From contig NZ_CP097269.1 of assembly GCF_028473645.1 (NCBI RefSeq), positions 310,001 through 374,000 of the forward strand: 64,000 nt of DNA, written 5' to 3'. A program made the translations under genes and the position numbers. This document shows positions 25,016 to 34,698 of the stretch, in pieces (the stretch's first letter is position 1; each line of letters starts with the position of its first letter). The notes under the pieces were generated by a model. The model saw nothing but the letters and a program-made list of their open reading frames with translations. It ran no database searches and had not been told where the DNA came from. The DNA is from Acidovorax sp. GBBC 1281 (GTDB lineage: Bacteria; Pseudomonadota; Gammaproteobacteria; Burkholderiales; Burkholderiaceae_C).

Positions 25016-25740
25016 GGGGCACTCAGAATGGGAGGCAGGGCGGCTGCGGCCGCCTGCCTGGCCGCCAGGCGCTCCGCCGTGGTTTGCGCCACTTTATCGC
25101 GCACGTACAGCGGCAGGGCTTCGCTGGCCGGTTGCGCGCCCCCCGCAGCGATGCGCGCGGGAGCCAGGTGCAGCAGGGCGAGGGCGGTCGGCAGGGCGAA
25201 CACGTGGGGGGCGTCGGGTGCGAGCCGCTCGCCATGGGCCGCGCGGGCATTGCCGGCCACGGTGTAGCCGGGCGGCACGGCCACGGACTGCGGCGCGCAC
25301 AGGCCGAAATCGTCGCCCCCGCGCCAGGTGCCGTCGGCCTGGAATTCGAAGAGCGCGGTGTAGACCTCGTCCATGCGGGCGTCGAGCACCGCCACCACGC
25401 GCGTGCAGCCGTGGGCATGGCGGGCCGCCTCGGCCATGGCCAGCAGGGTGTCGATCGGCAGCACGGGCACGCCCGCACCGCCGCGCGCACCGAAAGCCAG
25501 TCCCTGCGCCACCGAGCACGCCGTGCGCAGGCCGGTGAACGAGCCCGGGCCGCGCCCGAAGACCACGGCATCCAGCGTGTCGAACGACAGGCCGGCCTCG
25601 GCCAGCAACGCCCGGATCGCCGGCAGCAGCGTGGCAGATGCCTGCGCGCCGCCGGGCCCGCTGTGCTCCCAGGTCGCATCGGCGCGCTGTACGGCGATGG
25701 ACAGGGTGTCGGTACTGGTGTCGAAGGCGAGCAGGTTCAT
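25012..25740 (-). CDS. tsaB: tRNA threonylcarbamoyladenosine biosynthesis protein TsaB
   Basis: A 242-residue partner of TsaD in forming t6A at position 37 of ANN-decoding tRNAs. The ASKHA-type N-terminus (NLLAFDTSTDTLSIAV) is followed by VVFGRGPGSFTGLRTACSVAQGLAFG, the highly conserved TsaB signature, and LDARMDEVYTALFEF. First gene of the tsaB-rimI-glycosylase operon. The threonylcarbamoyl-AMP synthase for the same pathway is at 30968-31978. Confidence 0.93.
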   Translation of the reverse strand: MNLLAFDTSTDTLSIAVQRADATWEHSGPGGAQASATLLPAIRALLAEAGLSFDTLDAVVFGRGPGSFTGLRTACSVAQGLAFGARGGAGVPVLPIDTLLAMAEAARHAHGCTRVVAVLDARMDEVYTALFEFQADGTWRGGDDFGLCAPQSVAVPPGYTVAGNARAAHGERLAPDAPHVFALPTALALLHLAPARIAAGGAQPASEALPLYVRDKVAQTTAERLAARQAAAAALPPILSAP

Positions 25741-25891
25741 GGGGTGAGGGTGGATGGCCCGCCCGAAGCGCCGGGTCTGCGAAACCGCAGCCGTGCGCCG
25801 CACCCGGTGCTGGAGAGCCGGTGCGCATTATCGGCGCCCCGGCCGGCGGCTGCCGTCCCGCCGCGCGCAACCCCTGCGCGCGGTGCCGGCG

Positions 25892-26200
25892 TCAGGCGGC
25901 CGCGGCTTCCAGCGCCGCCGGCTGGGCCAGGGCGTCGCCCTCGCCGGCCAGCAGGCCCAGGGGGGCGTCGGGGGCGGGCTTGTCGCAGGGCTGGGCGGCC
26001 ACACGGGTGGCGATGTCGCGCGCCGCGGGCGAAAAATACAGCCAGAGGTTGTCGCTGGCGAGGTCGTAGCTGGAGAAAAGGGCGCGTCCCGAGCCGGGAG
26101 GCGTCATCAGGAACTTCGCCATGAAGATCTGCTGGATCTGGCGCGCGGGCTCGAACGCGTCCTGGTCATTGCCGAGAGCCAATTTGTACCAAATGCTCAC
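25892..26200 (-). CDS. Small hypothetical protein
   Basis: A 102-residue protein of unknown function. A GTG start is preferred because an AAAGG site lies 5-9 bases upstream; an in-frame ATG at 26245 would add 15 residues. The N-terminus SIWYKLALGNDQDAFEPARQ and the middle ALFSSYDLASDNLWLYFSP are ordinary globular sequence; the tail is Ala/Pro-rich. No signal peptide or membrane segment. It lies alone between tsaB and dacB on the minus strand. Confidence 0.6.
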   Translation of the reverse strand: MSIWYKLALGNDQDAFEPARQIQQIFMAKFLMTPPGSGRALFSSYDLASDNLWLYFSPAARDIATRVAAQPCDKPAPDAPLGLLAGEGDALAQPAALEAAAA

Positions 26201-26374
26201 AGTTGCCTTTCTTCCCGGAGGCCGGGACTTCAAGATGGAGGCCATCCTAGGGTGAACCCGCAGGCCGCTGGCCCTCCCCGCAAGCGCATCGATTTGTAGG
26301 ACGAAGGCCGATCCTCAGCCGCCGGCAGCGCGCCAGGGGGGCGCCGCCGGCGTGCATCGCTAGACTCGTCCGCC

Positions 26375-27835
26375 ATGTTGCAAGTCTTTTCATGGCGCCG
26401 GCGTCTGGCCGTGCGCGCGGCCACGCTCGTGGCATTCGCGGGGGCGGCGCTGCCGGCCCTGGCCCAGTCTCCCGCCACGCCCGAGGCCGCCGCCCTGCCG
26501 CCCGCAGTCGAGGCCGCCCTGCAGCGCGCCAAGCTGCCGCGCGAGGCCCTGTCGGTGCTGGTGGTGGATGCGGAGGGCCGGCAGGCGCCCCGGCTCGCCT
26601 ACCGCGCGCAGGTGCCGGTCAATCCCGCCTCGGTCATGAAGCTGGTCACCACCTATGCCGCGCTGGACCAGCTGGGGCCGGCCTTCACCTGGGACACGCC
26701 GGTGTACCTGGACGCCCGCCCCCGGTCGGGCAGCCTGCAGGGCAACGTGTACATCAAGGGGCAGGGCGACCCCAAGCTCGTGGTGGAGCGCCTGTGGCTG
26801 CTGATGCGGCGCCTGCAGGCGCAGGGCATCCAGGTGATCGTCGGCGACATCGTGCTGGACCGCAGCGCCTTCGACGTGCCCGACCACGATGCCGCGCGCT
26901 TCGACGGCGAGCCCCTGCGCCCCTACAACGCCGCGCCGGACGCGCTGCTGGTCAACTACAAGTCGATCGCCATGACCTTCGTGCCCGATGGCCCGGCCGG
27001 GCTGGCGCGCGTGCAGTACGAGCCGCCGCTGGCCGGCGTGCAGTGGCCCGCCACCGTGCCGCTCGCGGCGGCGGGCGCGGAGTGCGGCGACTGGCGCACG
27101 GCCCTCAAGGCCGAGCTGGCCGACCCCGCCCGCATCGCCTTCCAGGGTGTGTACCCGGCGGCCTGCGGCGAGCGCACCTGGGCGGTGGCGCCGGCCGATC
27201 CCGCCGGCTACGCGGCGCGCGCCATCGAAGGCATGTGGCGCGACCTGGGCGGCAAGCTCACCGGCAGCGTGCGCGACGGGCGGGTGCCCGCCGGCCTGGC
27301 CCCGGCCTTCAGCACGTCCTCGCCCGCGCTGGCCGAGGTGGTGCGCGACATCAACAAGTACAGCAACAACGTGATGACGCAGCAGGTGTTCCTCACGCTG
27401 GCGCTGCAAAAGAATGGCCGCGGCACCTTCGACGGTGCGCGCACCGTGGTCGGACAGTGGTGGCGCCAGCGCTTTCCCGGCACGGAGGCGCCCGTGCTGG
27501 ACAACGGCGCGGGCCTGAGCCGCGAGGCGCGCATCAGCGCCCAGGCCCTGGCGCGCATGCTGCAGGCGGCATGGCTCTCGCCTGTCATGCCCGAGCTGGT
27601 GTCGTCGCTGCCGATCACCGGCGTGGACGGCACCCTGCGCCGGGCCCAGGGACGGTCGGTGGGCGCGGCCCACCTCAAGACCGGCAGCCTGCGCGACGTC
27701 TCGGCCATGGCCGGCTTCGTGCACGCCGCCAGCGGCCGCCGCTACGTGATGGTGGCCATCGCCAACCACCCGAACGCGGCCGCGGCGCGCCCGGCCATCG
27801 AGGCCCTGGTCGATTGGGTGGCCCATGACCGCTGA
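26375..27835 (+). CDS. dacB: D-alanyl-D-alanine carboxypeptidase/endopeptidase (PBP4)
   Basis: A 486-residue periplasmic class C penicillin-binding protein that trims or cuts peptidoglycan cross-links. The signal peptide ends near ALPALAQ (res ~31). The catalytic triad is present: Ser86-Val-Met-Lys89, SNN in NKYSNNVMTQ, and KTG in AAHLKTGSL. The large insert between the first two motifs (domains II and III of S13 peptidases) is complete, containing KGQGDPKLVVERL and the GDIVLDRSAFD segment. ATG start. No operon partner; the next gene is 131 bases away. Confidence 0.93.
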   Translation: MLQVFSWRRRLAVRAATLVAFAGAALPALAQSPATPEAAALPPAVEAALQRAKLPREALSVLVVDAEGRQAPRLAYRAQVPVNPASVMKLVTTYAALDQLGPAFTWDTPVYLDARPRSGSLQGNVYIKGQGDPKLVVERLWLLMRRLQAQGIQVIVGDIVLDRSAFDVPDHDAARFDGEPLRPYNAAPDALLVNYKSIAMTFVPDGPAGLARVQYEPPLAGVQWPATVPLAAAGAECGDWRTALKAELADPARIAFQGVYPAACGERTWAVAPADPAGYAARAIEGMWRDLGGKLTGSVRDGRVPAGLAPAFSTSSPALAEVVRDINKYSNNVMTQQVFLTLALQKNGRGTFDGARTVVGQWWRQRFPGTEAPVLDNGAGLSREARISAQALARMLQAAWLSPVMPELVSSLPITGVDGTLRRAQGRSVGAAHLKTGSLRDVSAMAGFVHAASGRRYVMVAIANHPNAAAARPAIEALVDWVAHDR

Positions 27836-27966
27836 GGCGCTCTGGACGGGCGCCTGCGCGGCGCGGCTATCGGTAGTTCCCCTGTGCTGGCCCCGGACGG
27901 TGCAGGTTTACGATGGGCCCCAGTAAAACGCACGACCGTGCTATTTTCAACCTGACGGAGAACACC

Positions 27967-29124
27967 TTGATCTCAAAAACCACTAAAAACAGAGCTTCCT
28001 GGGCGGTGACGGCATTGGCGGCAGCCGCTTTGCTGGCGGCCTGCGGGGGCGGCGGCTCGGACACGACGCCCGCCGTGAGCGTGAAGTCCGTGAAGGTCAT
28101 GGGCGACAGCCTGGCCGACAGCGGCACGTTCGGCTTCAAGTTCACCGTGCAGGGCACGGCGGCCACGGGCGCCGGCTCCAGTTCCGTCTGGCCCGAGCGC
28201 GTCGCCACGAGCTACGGGCAGACGCTGTGCGCGCACTACCAGTCGACCGGCACCACGTTCGGCACGCGTGCGGAATGCACCAACTACGCCGTGGGCGGCG
28301 GGCGCATCAATAACTTCACGGCGCCCACCTCGCCGGTCTCCATCACCAAGCAGATCCAGGATGCAGGCGCCGCCGGATTCACCGACGCCGACCTGGTGCT
28401 GATCGACGGCGGCGCCAACGACGCGGCCGACCTGATCGGCGCCTACCTGCGCGCCTCGAGCGACGGCGGCGCCACCTACCGCGCCGTGCTGGGCACGCTG
28501 CTGGACGCCAACACCGTGAACACCGCCCTGGCCGGCGGCGCGACCGGCATGGCGCAGGTGGGCGGGCTGTACATGCAGACGCTGGCCACGCGTTTCGCGG
28601 CCACCATCAAAACCAACACGCTGGACAAGGGCGCCAAGCGCGTCGCGGTGCTCAACGCCCCGGGCATCACCCTCACCCCGCGGTTCCGCCTGGTGGTGGC
28701 TTCCATCGCGGCCGCCAACGGCGCGGCCGCCGCCGCCCAGGCCGAAGCCCTGTTCGACGGCTGGATCCAGGCCTACAACGCCCGCCTGGCCACCAGCCTG
28801 GGGACCGACAGCCGCCTGGCCCTGGTGGACTTCTACAGCTCGTTCAAGGACCAGGCCACCAACCCGGCCCAGTACCAGCTGACCAACGTCTCGACCGCTG
28901 CCTGCCCGGCCACCGGCGTGGGCAGCGATGGCCTGCCGACCTACTCCTTCCCGACCTGCACGTCGGCCGCCCTGTCGGCCCGCACGCCCCCTGCAGGCGC
29001 CACGGGCGGTGCCGACTGGTGGAAGTCCTACGGTTTTGCCGACAGCTTCCACCCCACGCCGTACGGCCACCAACTGGTCGCCCAACTGGTGTCGCGTTCC
29101 CTGTCCACCGCCGGCTGGCTCTGA
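27967..29124 (+). CDS. SGNH/GDSL-type hydrolase, lipoprotein
   Basis: A secreted esterase-like protein, about 385 residues from the TTG start (GGAG 9 bases upstream); an ATG at 27913 would add 18 residues before the signal. The signal ends in LLAACGGGG, a lipobox. All catalytic blocks are intact: MGDSLADSG (Ser), YAVGGGR (Gly), IDGGANDAAD (Asn) and FADSFHPTPYGH (Asp and His). It should be an active lipase/esterase on the outside of the cell. It is followed by ompW 33 bases away and is paralogous to the gene at 29923-30876, which lacks these residues. Confidence 0.85.
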   Translation: MISKTTKNRASWAVTALAAAALLAACGGGGSDTTPAVSVKSVKVMGDSLADSGTFGFKFTVQGTAATGAGSSSVWPERVATSYGQTLCAHYQSTGTTFGTRAECTNYAVGGGRINNFTAPTSPVSITKQIQDAGAAGFTDADLVLIDGGANDAADLIGAYLRASSDGGATYRAVLGTLLDANTVNTALAGGATGMAQVGGLYMQTLATRFAATIKTNTLDKGAKRVAVLNAPGITLTPRFRLVVASIAAANGAAAAAQAEALFDGWIQAYNARLATSLGTDSRLALVDFYSSFKDQATNPAQYQLTNVSTAACPATGVGSDGLPTYSFPTCTSAALSARTPPAGATGGADWWKSYGFADSFHPTPYGHQLVAQLVSRSLSTAGWL

Positions 29125-29157
29125 TTGCCCAGGCCCCATCCCCTTCGAGGAGTTTTC

Positions 29158-29829
29158 ATGAAGCCATTTTCCTGGGCCTGCGTGGCGATCGCCGCGGCCG
29201 CCGTCTGCGGCACGGCCAGCGCACAAGTCGCCGGCACGTTGAGCCTGCGCGCCGGCGTGACCCAAATCTCGCCCCAAGTCAAAAGCGGCAACCTGAGCGC
29301 GCCGAGCTTTCCCGGCACCCGCGTGGACGTGCATTCCGCCACGGCGCTGACCGGCGGCCTGAACTACATGTTGACCGACCACTGGGCGGTGGACGTGCCC
29401 ATCGGCCTGCCGTTCAAGCACTCGTTCTACGGTGACGGCGCCATCGGCGGCGTGGGCAAGGTGGGCGAGACCAAGGTGGTGCCCGCCACCGTGTTCGCGC
29501 AATACCGTTTCCAGGAGGCCAACGCGGCCTTCCGGCCGTATGTCGGGCTGGGCGTGACCTACGCCAAGTTCTTCAAGGAGCGCACCACCGCCACGCTGAA
29601 CGGACTGACAGGCGGCACGCCGACCAATCCCACCACCGCGTCGATCGACGACAAGTGGGGCGTCACCGCGCAGGTCGGCTTCGTATGGCAGTTCAACGAG
29701 CGCTGGTTCCTGGACGCGGCCTACTACAAGAGCGCCCTGAAGACCACCACGCGCCTGTCGAGCGGGCAGAACATCGACATCAAGCTCAACCCCAACGTGT
29801 TCGCGGTCGGGATCGGCTACCGGTTCTGA
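29158..29829 (+). CDS. ompW: OmpW-family outer membrane protein
   Basis: A 223-residue eight-stranded barrel protein. A clear signal peptide (to TASAQ) is followed by RAGVTQISPQVKSG, LTGGLNYMLTDHWAVDVPIGLPFKH, RPYVGLGVTYAKF and a C-terminal VFAVGIGYRF with terminal Phe, all characteristic of OmpW. It may allow small hydrophobic molecules to cross the outer membrane. Start at 29158 with GAGGAG upstream. Probably cotranscribed with the SGNH hydrolase; a terminator follows 45 bases after the stop. Confidence 0.92.
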   Translation: MKPFSWACVAIAAAAVCGTASAQVAGTLSLRAGVTQISPQVKSGNLSAPSFPGTRVDVHSATALTGGLNYMLTDHWAVDVPIGLPFKHSFYGDGAIGGVGKVGETKVVPATVFAQYRFQEANAAFRPYVGLGVTYAKFFKERTTATLNGLTGGTPTNPTTASIDDKWGVTAQVGFVWQFNERWFLDAAYYKSALKTTTRLSSGQNIDIKLNPNVFAVGIGYRF

Positions 29830-29874
29830 GGCCCCCCGCCGGGCCCCGTGCCGCACGGAGCCCGCGGCACCATC

Positions 29875-29903
29875 AAAAAAGCCGACCCGAGGGTCGGCTT
29901 TTT
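29875..29903. terminator. Bidirectional rho-independent terminator
   Basis: GCCGACCC pairs with GGGTCGGC around GA, flanked by six A on the left and five T on the right. It separates ompW (plus) from the convergent SGNH-like gene (minus) and should work for both. Confidence 0.92.
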
Positions 29904-29922
29904 CGCGTGGGCTGCAAGGCGC

Positions 29923-30876
29923 TTACCAGCGAGCGCGCAGGCGGTCGTACGCGTAGGTGCCGAACTGGCGCTGGGCCGAAGGCGTGAAGTAAACGCGGTC
30001 GGCGAACACGTACTTGTCCTGGGCGGCGCCGGTCAGCAGCGTGGAGGCGTTGCACAGCAGCGAGTTGACCTGGCCTGCGCCGATGCCGATGCCGTTGTTC
30101 GGGTCCACCGAGGTGCAGACGGCGTTGTCCTTGTCGGTGAAGCCGTAGCCCGAAGGAGAGCCCACGAACACGTTGCCGTAGTAGGCCAGATCGACGTACA
30201 GCACCGTGGTGCCCAGGTCTTCGATGTTCACCAGCAGGGCCTGGTTGAACTGCGTGCTGGCGTTGCTCAGCAGCGTGGTCTGGTTGATGCCCACGGCCCA
30301 GGGGCTCTTGCCCAGGTCGTAGGTGCCGGTCACCACCACGTGCTTGGCGCCGGCGTTGGACAGGCGGCGCACCTGCGCGGCCAGTTCCTTGCCGGCCGTG
30401 GCCGCGTTGGTGAGGAACTGCGCGCTGGTCTGCGTGCCCGCGTTCACCGCGGCCATGCCGGCGATCACGTCGCTGATGCCGCCGTTGATCAGCACCAGGT
30501 CGTTCTCGGCGAAGCCGCCCTTGGACAGGAAGGTGTCGATCTGCTGGGTGACGGACGGGGTGGTGGTCCGGCCGGCGGCGTCGGTGGTGGCCGTCACGCG
30601 GGCATTGCCCTGCGCGTAGCCCGTGCCGCCCGCTGCGGCGGCGGTGAAGCTCTTGCCGTAGTTGTTGGCGATCTGCTGGGCCCAGTTGTTGATGCTGCCG
30701 TCGTTGACCGTGTAGCGGGCCCCGTTCTGGCCGATGTCGGTGAAGCCGTCACCGAACGTGATGAACCGGTCGGGCGTGATGGCCGACTCGGTTGTGCTCG
30801 AACCGCAAGCCGCGAGCAACGTGGCCGTTGCACAAGCGGCGACCACGAGGGTGCGGCGCATCCAATTTGCTGCCAT
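29923..30876 (-). CDS. SGNH-hydrolase-like lipoprotein lacking catalytic residues
   Basis: A 317-residue protein with a lipoprotein signal (LLAACGSS). Overall it aligns with SGNH proteins such as the one at 27967-29124, but each catalytic block is altered. Block I reads FGDGFTDIG, with Gly44 where Ser should be. Block III reads NGGISD rather than GGxND. The final block reads DRVYFTP rather than DxxHPT. It is therefore probably not a classical esterase; binding or a structural role is possible. ATG start with GGAG 9-12 bases upstream. Shares the bidirectional terminator with ompW. Confidence 0.8.
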   Translation of the reverse strand: MAANWMRRTLVVAACATATLLAACGSSTTESAITPDRFITFGDGFTDIGQNGARYTVNDGSINNWAQQIANNYGKSFTAAAAGGTGYAQGNARVTATTDAAGRTTTPSVTQQIDTFLSKGGFAENDLVLINGGISDVIAGMAAVNAGTQTSAQFLTNAATAGKELAAQVRRLSNAGAKHVVVTGTYDLGKSPWAVGINQTTLLSNASTQFNQALLVNIEDLGTTVLYVDLAYYGNVFVGSPSGYGFTDKDNAVCTSVDPNNGIGIGAGQVNSLLCNASTLLTGAAQDKYVFADRVYFTPSAQRQFGTYAYDRLRARW

Positions 30877-30967
30877 GGGTTTTTTCTCCAGAAAATGTGG
30901 CGAGAGTTTAACGACTGGCGCGCGGTGGCCTGCAACAGGGCGTGCAATGGGCCTCCCGGACCCTGCC

Positions 30968-31978
30968 CTATGCCGCCGCGGCGCGCTGTAGGCGGTCGCG
31001 CACGCCCTCCCAGTCGGGGGTGGCGGGCGGGGTTTCGATCCAGATCAGCTTGACGCCGTCGTCGTCGAAGGCGCGCAGCACGGCAAAGAGCTGCTGGGCG
31101 GTGGCCGTGGCATCGTCGGGCATGCGCCGCACCTGCACTTTGGCCGAGCGCGAGCGCAGCGGGGTGCGCGCGTAGACGGCCAGGTGCGCGGCATCGGCGC
31201 CCAGCAGGTCCAGCCCGGTCTGCAGCGCCTTGGCCTCCATCAGCCGCACCTTGGCGGCCGGGGCGTAATGGGCCTCCAGCGTGCCCGACGCGCGCGGGGT
31301 GTGCGCGGGCAGGTCCTCCTTCGACAGCGGCGCCAGGCCGCACGCCTGGGCGATCTGCGTGCGGGTGATGGCGCCGGGCCGCAGCAGCACCGGCACGCCG
31401 CGCGTGCAATCGACGATGGTCGATTCGATGCCCACGCCGCAGGGCCCGCCGTCCAGCACCAGCAGCGCCTCGCCCAGCTCGTCCTGCACGTGCAGGGCGG
31501 TGGTGGGGCTCACGCGGCCGAAACGGTTGGCGCTGGGCGCGGCCACGCCCCACACGGGGCGGCCCTCCAGCGCCGGGTCGTCCGATGCGCCGGCGCGCAG
31601 CACGGCCTGGGCGACGGGGTGGGCGGGGCAGCGCAGGCCCACGCTGTCCTGGCCGCCCGTGGCGGCGGTGGCCACGCCGGGCCGGCGCGGCAGGATGAGG
31701 GTGAGCGGGCCGGGCCAGAACGCATCGACCAGCGCCTGCGCGAACGCCGGCACTTCGCTGGCGAAGTGGGCAATGCCGCCGGCATCGGCCACGTGCACGA
31801 TCAGCGGATGGTCGCTCGGCCGGCCCTTGGCGGCGAAGATCTGCGCCACGGCGGCATCGCTGGCCGCGTCGGCGGCCAGGCCGTACACCGTCTCGGTGGG
31901 CAGGCCCAGCAGCGCGCCCGTGCGCAGGGCGCGCGCGGCGGCGGCGATGGATTCGGGGCGTTGGCCGTCGAGGATCAT
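30968..31978 (-). CDS. tsaC: L-threonylcarbamoyladenylate synthase, Sua5 type
   Basis: A 336-residue enzyme that makes threonylcarbamoyl-AMP from Thr, bicarbonate and ATP for t6A synthesis. YrdC domain: GALLGLPTETVYGLAADA, IFAAKGRPSDHPLIVHV, FWPGPLTLILPR, VAAPSANRFGRVSPT and STIVDCTRGVPVLLRPGAI. The C-terminal Sua5 extension (res ~215-336, starting near SGTLEAHYAPAAKV) distinguishes it from the short TsaC. It ends 19 bases upstream of the window's purK stop on the same strand, so it is the third gene of a purE-purK-tsaC operon. Confidence 0.93.
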   Translation of the reverse strand: MILDGQRPESIAAAARALRTGALLGLPTETVYGLAADAASDAAVAQIFAAKGRPSDHPLIVHVADAGGIAHFASEVPAFAQALVDAFWPGPLTLILPRRPGVATAATGGQDSVGLRCPAHPVAQAVLRAGASDDPALEGRPVWGVAAPSANRFGRVSPTTALHVQDELGEALLVLDGGPCGVGIESTIVDCTRGVPVLLRPGAITRTQIAQACGLAPLSKEDLPAHTPRASGTLEAHYAPAAKVRLMEAKALQTGLDLLGADAAHLAVYARTPLRSRSAKVQVRRMPDDATATAQQLFAVLRAFDDDGVKLIWIETPPATPDWEGVRDRLQRAAAA

Positions 31979-31997
31979 GTCGTGTGCGGGCCCGGGT

Positions 31998-33170
31998 TCA
32001 GAAGGCTTCGATGCCCAGCAGCGCCGCCGCCTGCAGCGCCGTGGCGCGCGCGGCCTCGGCGGTCGGGGCCGTCACGTTCAGGTGGCCCATCTTGCGGCCG
32101 GGCTTGGCGTCGGCCTTGCCGTACAGGTGCAGGTGCGTGCCCGGCAGCGCCAGCACCGCGTCCCAGGCGGGCGTGCGGGCGTGCGGGCCGTGCGTGAACC
32201 ACAGGTCGCCCAGCAGGTTGAGCATGACGGCGGGGCTGTGCTGGCGCGGCTGCGTGAGTGGCAGGCCGGCCATGGCGCGCACCTGCAGCTCGAACTGCGA
32301 GACGTCGCATGCGTTCTGGCTGTAGTGGCCGCTGTTGTGCGGGCGCGGGGCGATCTCGTTGACCACCAGCTCGCCGCCGTCGAGCACGAAGAACTCCACG
32401 CACAGCACGCCCACGTAGTCCAGGCCGTTTGCTATCGATTTGGAAGCATTGACGGCATGTTCCACTAGGGCATGAGGCACATTACCCTCGTAAACCTCGG
32501 TGACCGCCAGAATGCCGTCCCGGTGCAGGTTGCGCTGCACGGGCAGGTGCACGCAGGTGCCGTCGGCGCCGCGCGCCACGATCACCGAGCATTCGAGGGC
32601 CAAAGGCAGCATCTTTTCCAGCACGCAGGGCACGCCGCCCATGGCCTGCCACGCGGCGGCGAGTTCGTCCGGCGTCTTCACGCGGGACTGGCCCTTGCCG
32701 TCGTAGCCCATGCGCGCCGTCTTCAGGATGCCGGGCAGAAGATCGGGCGCCACGGCCGCCAGATCGGCGGCGGTTTCGATCACCGCGTAGGGCGCGCAGG
32801 GCACGCCGCAGCGCACGAAATGGGCCTTCTCCTGGGCGCGGTCCTGTGCAATGGCCACAGCGCTCGCGGCCGGCGCCACCGGGCGCTCGGCGCCCAGCGT
32901 GCGCAGCGCCTGGGCCGGCACGTTCTCGAATTCGGTCGTGATGGCATCGCACAGGCCGGCCAGCCGGGCGAGGCCGTCCGGGTCCTCGTAGGCGGTGCGG
33001 ACGTGGTGGTGGCTCACCCGGCCGGCGGGGCTGTCGGCGTCGGCATCCAGCACGGCCGTGAAGTAGCCCATGGCCTGCGCCGCGTGCACGAACATGCGGC
33101 CGAGCTGGCCGCCGCCCACCACGCCGAGCGTGCTGCCGGGCAGCAGCGGGGGCCTCGGCTGCGCGCTCAT
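31998..33170 (-). CDS. purK: 5-(carboxyamino)imidazole ribonucleotide synthase
   Basis: A 390-residue ATP-grasp enzyme of purine synthesis that carboxylates AIR to N5-CAIR using ATP and bicarbonate. Motifs: [14 protein letters not shown] at the N-terminus, [60 protein letters not shown]. It overlaps purE by 4 bases. Codons for residues ~232-247 lie inside a copy of the dispersed repeat (32429-32476), giving [13 protein letters not shown] without breaking the frame; the ATP-grasp core around it is unaffected. Confidence 0.94.
   Translation of the reverse strand: MSAQPRPPLLPGSTLGVVGGGQLGRMFVHAAQAMGYFTAVLDADADSPAGRVSHHHVRTAYEDPDGLARLAGLCDAITTEFENVPAQALRTLGAERPVAPAASAVAIAQDRAQEKAHFVRCGVPCAPYAVIETAADLAAVAPDLLPGILKTARMGYDGKGQSRVKTPDELAAAWQAMGGVPCVLEKMLPLALECSVIVARGADGTCVHLPVQRNLHRDGILAVTEVYEGNVPHALVEHAVNASKSIANGLDYVGVLCVEFFVLDGGELVVNEIAPRPHNSGHYSQNACDVSQFELQVRAMAGLPLTQPRQHSPAVMLNLLGDLWFTHGPHARTPAWDAVLALPGTHLHLYGKADAKPGRKMGHLNVTAPTAEAARATALQAAALLGIEAF
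32429..32476 (+). repeat. Dispersed palindromic repeat, copy R3, inside purK
   Basis: GCTATCGATTTGGAAGC, then a spacer GGCATG and CTAGGGCATG. About three quarters of positions match R4 (45436-45486) by eye in the same orientation. Unlike the other copies it lies in a coding region and is read in frame on the minus strand. Confidence 0.7.
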
Positions 33171-33664
33171 GCGGACACCGGCGGCAGGGCCATGGCGCGC
33201 GCCGCGGCGGTCTGCTCGGCGCGGAAGGCCTCGAGCCGCTCGCGCAATGCGGGGTCCTCGGTGGCCAGCAGGGCCACGGCGAACAGCGCCGCATTGGCCG
33301 CACCCGCCGTGCCGATGGCGAACGTCGCCACCGGAATGCCCTTGGGCATCTGCACGATGCTGTGCAGCGAATCGACGCCCTGCAGGTGGCGGCTGGCCAC
33401 CGGCACGCCGAGCACCGGCACCGTGGTCTTGGCGGCGATCATGCCCGGCAGGTGGGCCGCGCCCCCCGCACCGGCGATGATGGCCTTGAGCCCCGCGCCG
33501 GCCGCTGCCTCGGCATAGGCGAACATGTCGTCCGGCATGCGGTGGGCCGAGACCACGCGGGCTTCGTGGGCGATGCCGAATTGCTGGAGAATCTGCACTG
33601 CGTGCTGCATGGTCTCCCAGTCGCTGCTGGAGCCCATGACCACACCGATCTGGATGGGTTTCAT
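33167..33664 (-). CDS. purE: N5-carboxyaminoimidazole ribonucleotide mutase
   Basis: A 165-residue class I PurE that converts N5-CAIR to CAIR. Motifs: [29 protein letters not shown] (catalytic His), [18 protein letters not shown] and [29 protein letters not shown], all diagnostic. Start 33664. First gene of purE-purK-tsaC, divergent from cnoX with 93 bases between them. Confidence 0.95.
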   Translation of the reverse strand: MKPIQIGVVMGSSSDWETMQHAVQILQQFGIAHEARVVSAHRMPDDMFAYAEAAAGAGLKAIIAGAGGAAHLPGMIAAKTTVPVLGVPVASRHLQGVDSLHSIVQMPKGIPVATFAIGTAGAANAALFAVALLATEDPALRERLEAFRAEQTAAARAMALPPVSA

Positions 33665-33757
33665 GTGAGTGGGGCGCTGGCCGAACCGGCCGCCCGCCGA
33701 AGTGGAACCCGCGATTTTACTTTTTGTGTGCCGAGCGCACCCACCGGGCCTGAACAC

Positions 33758-34666
33758 ATGATCGACGTCACCGTAGAAAATTTTGAAACCGAAGTCATCG
33801 CCGCCTCGATGGACGTGCCCGTGCTGGTGGACTTCTGGGCGCCCTGGTGCGGCCCGTGCAAGTCGCTCGGGCCCATCCTGGAGAAGCTGGAGACCGAGTA
33901 CGAGGGCTGCTTCAAGCTCGTGAAGATCGACTCCGACCAGGAGCAGCAGATCGCCGGCATGTTCGGCATCCGCAGCATTCCCACCTGCGTGCTGCTGATG
34001 AACGGCCAGCCCGTCGATGGCTTCATGGGCGCCCAGCCCGAGGGCCAGGTGCGGGCCTTCCTCGACAAGCACGTGCCCACCGCCGAGGCGGCCCTGGCCG
34101 AGCAGGAGGAGGAACTGGCGCAGGACGCGCTGGCCGACGGCGACACCGACACCGCGCTGGAAAAGCTGCAGCACGCCGTCGCCACCGACCCCGCCAACGA
34201 CGACGCCCGCTTCGACTACGTGAAGCTGCTGCTGCAGCTGGGCCGCGAGGACGACGCCAAGGTCGCCTTCGCTCCAGTGATCGCCAAGGCCCCGGCATCG
34301 CGCAAGCTGGGTGCGCTCAAGGCCTGGATGGATGCGATCGATTTCGTGGCCAGGGAGGCAAACGGCCCGTCGGCATTGGCCGATTTCGATGCCAGGATCG
34401 CGGCCAACCGCCGCGATTTCGACGCCCGCTTCGGCCGTGCGCGCTGGTTCATCGCGCACCAGCGCTGGACCGAGGCCATGGACGAACTGCTGGAAATCCT
34501 CATGCGCGACAAGGCCTGGAGCGACGAGGCCGCGCGCAAGACCTACGTGGCCGTGCTCGAGATCATCGAGCCGCCCCGGGTGAAGGTGGCCGAGGGTCAG
34601 ATCCCGCCGGAAGACCCGACGGTCGCCACCTACCGCCGCCGCCTGTCCAGCGTGGTGCTGAGCTGA
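33758..34666 (+). CDS. cnoX: Thioredoxin-TPR protein, CnoX/YbbN type
   Basis: A 302-residue protein. Residues 1-110 are a thioredoxin domain with the active site [13 protein letters not shown], both Cys present, and the cis-Pro in [10 protein letters not shown]. Residues ~115-290 form helical TPR-like repeats ([74 protein letters not shown]). This is the architecture of E. coli CnoX, a holdase/oxidoreductase that feeds GroEL, although E. coli CnoX lacks the full CxxC, so this protein may also be redox active. Cytoplasmic. ATG start. Confidence 0.88.
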   Translation: MIDVTVENFETEVIAASMDVPVLVDFWAPWCGPCKSLGPILEKLETEYEGCFKLVKIDSDQEQQIAGMFGIRSIPTCVLLMNGQPVDGFMGAQPEGQVRAFLDKHVPTAEAALAEQEEELAQDALADGDTDTALEKLQHAVATDPANDDARFDYVKLLLQLGREDDAKVAFAPVIAKAPASRKLGALKAWMDAIDFVAREANGPSALADFDARIAANRRDFDARFGRARWFIAHQRWTEAMDELLEILMRDKAWSDEAARKTYVAVLEIIEPPRVKVAEGQIPPEDPTVATYRRRLSSVVLS

Positions 34667-34698
34667 CCGGCGCCCCAGCCACCGAAGCCGCCCGGTCC

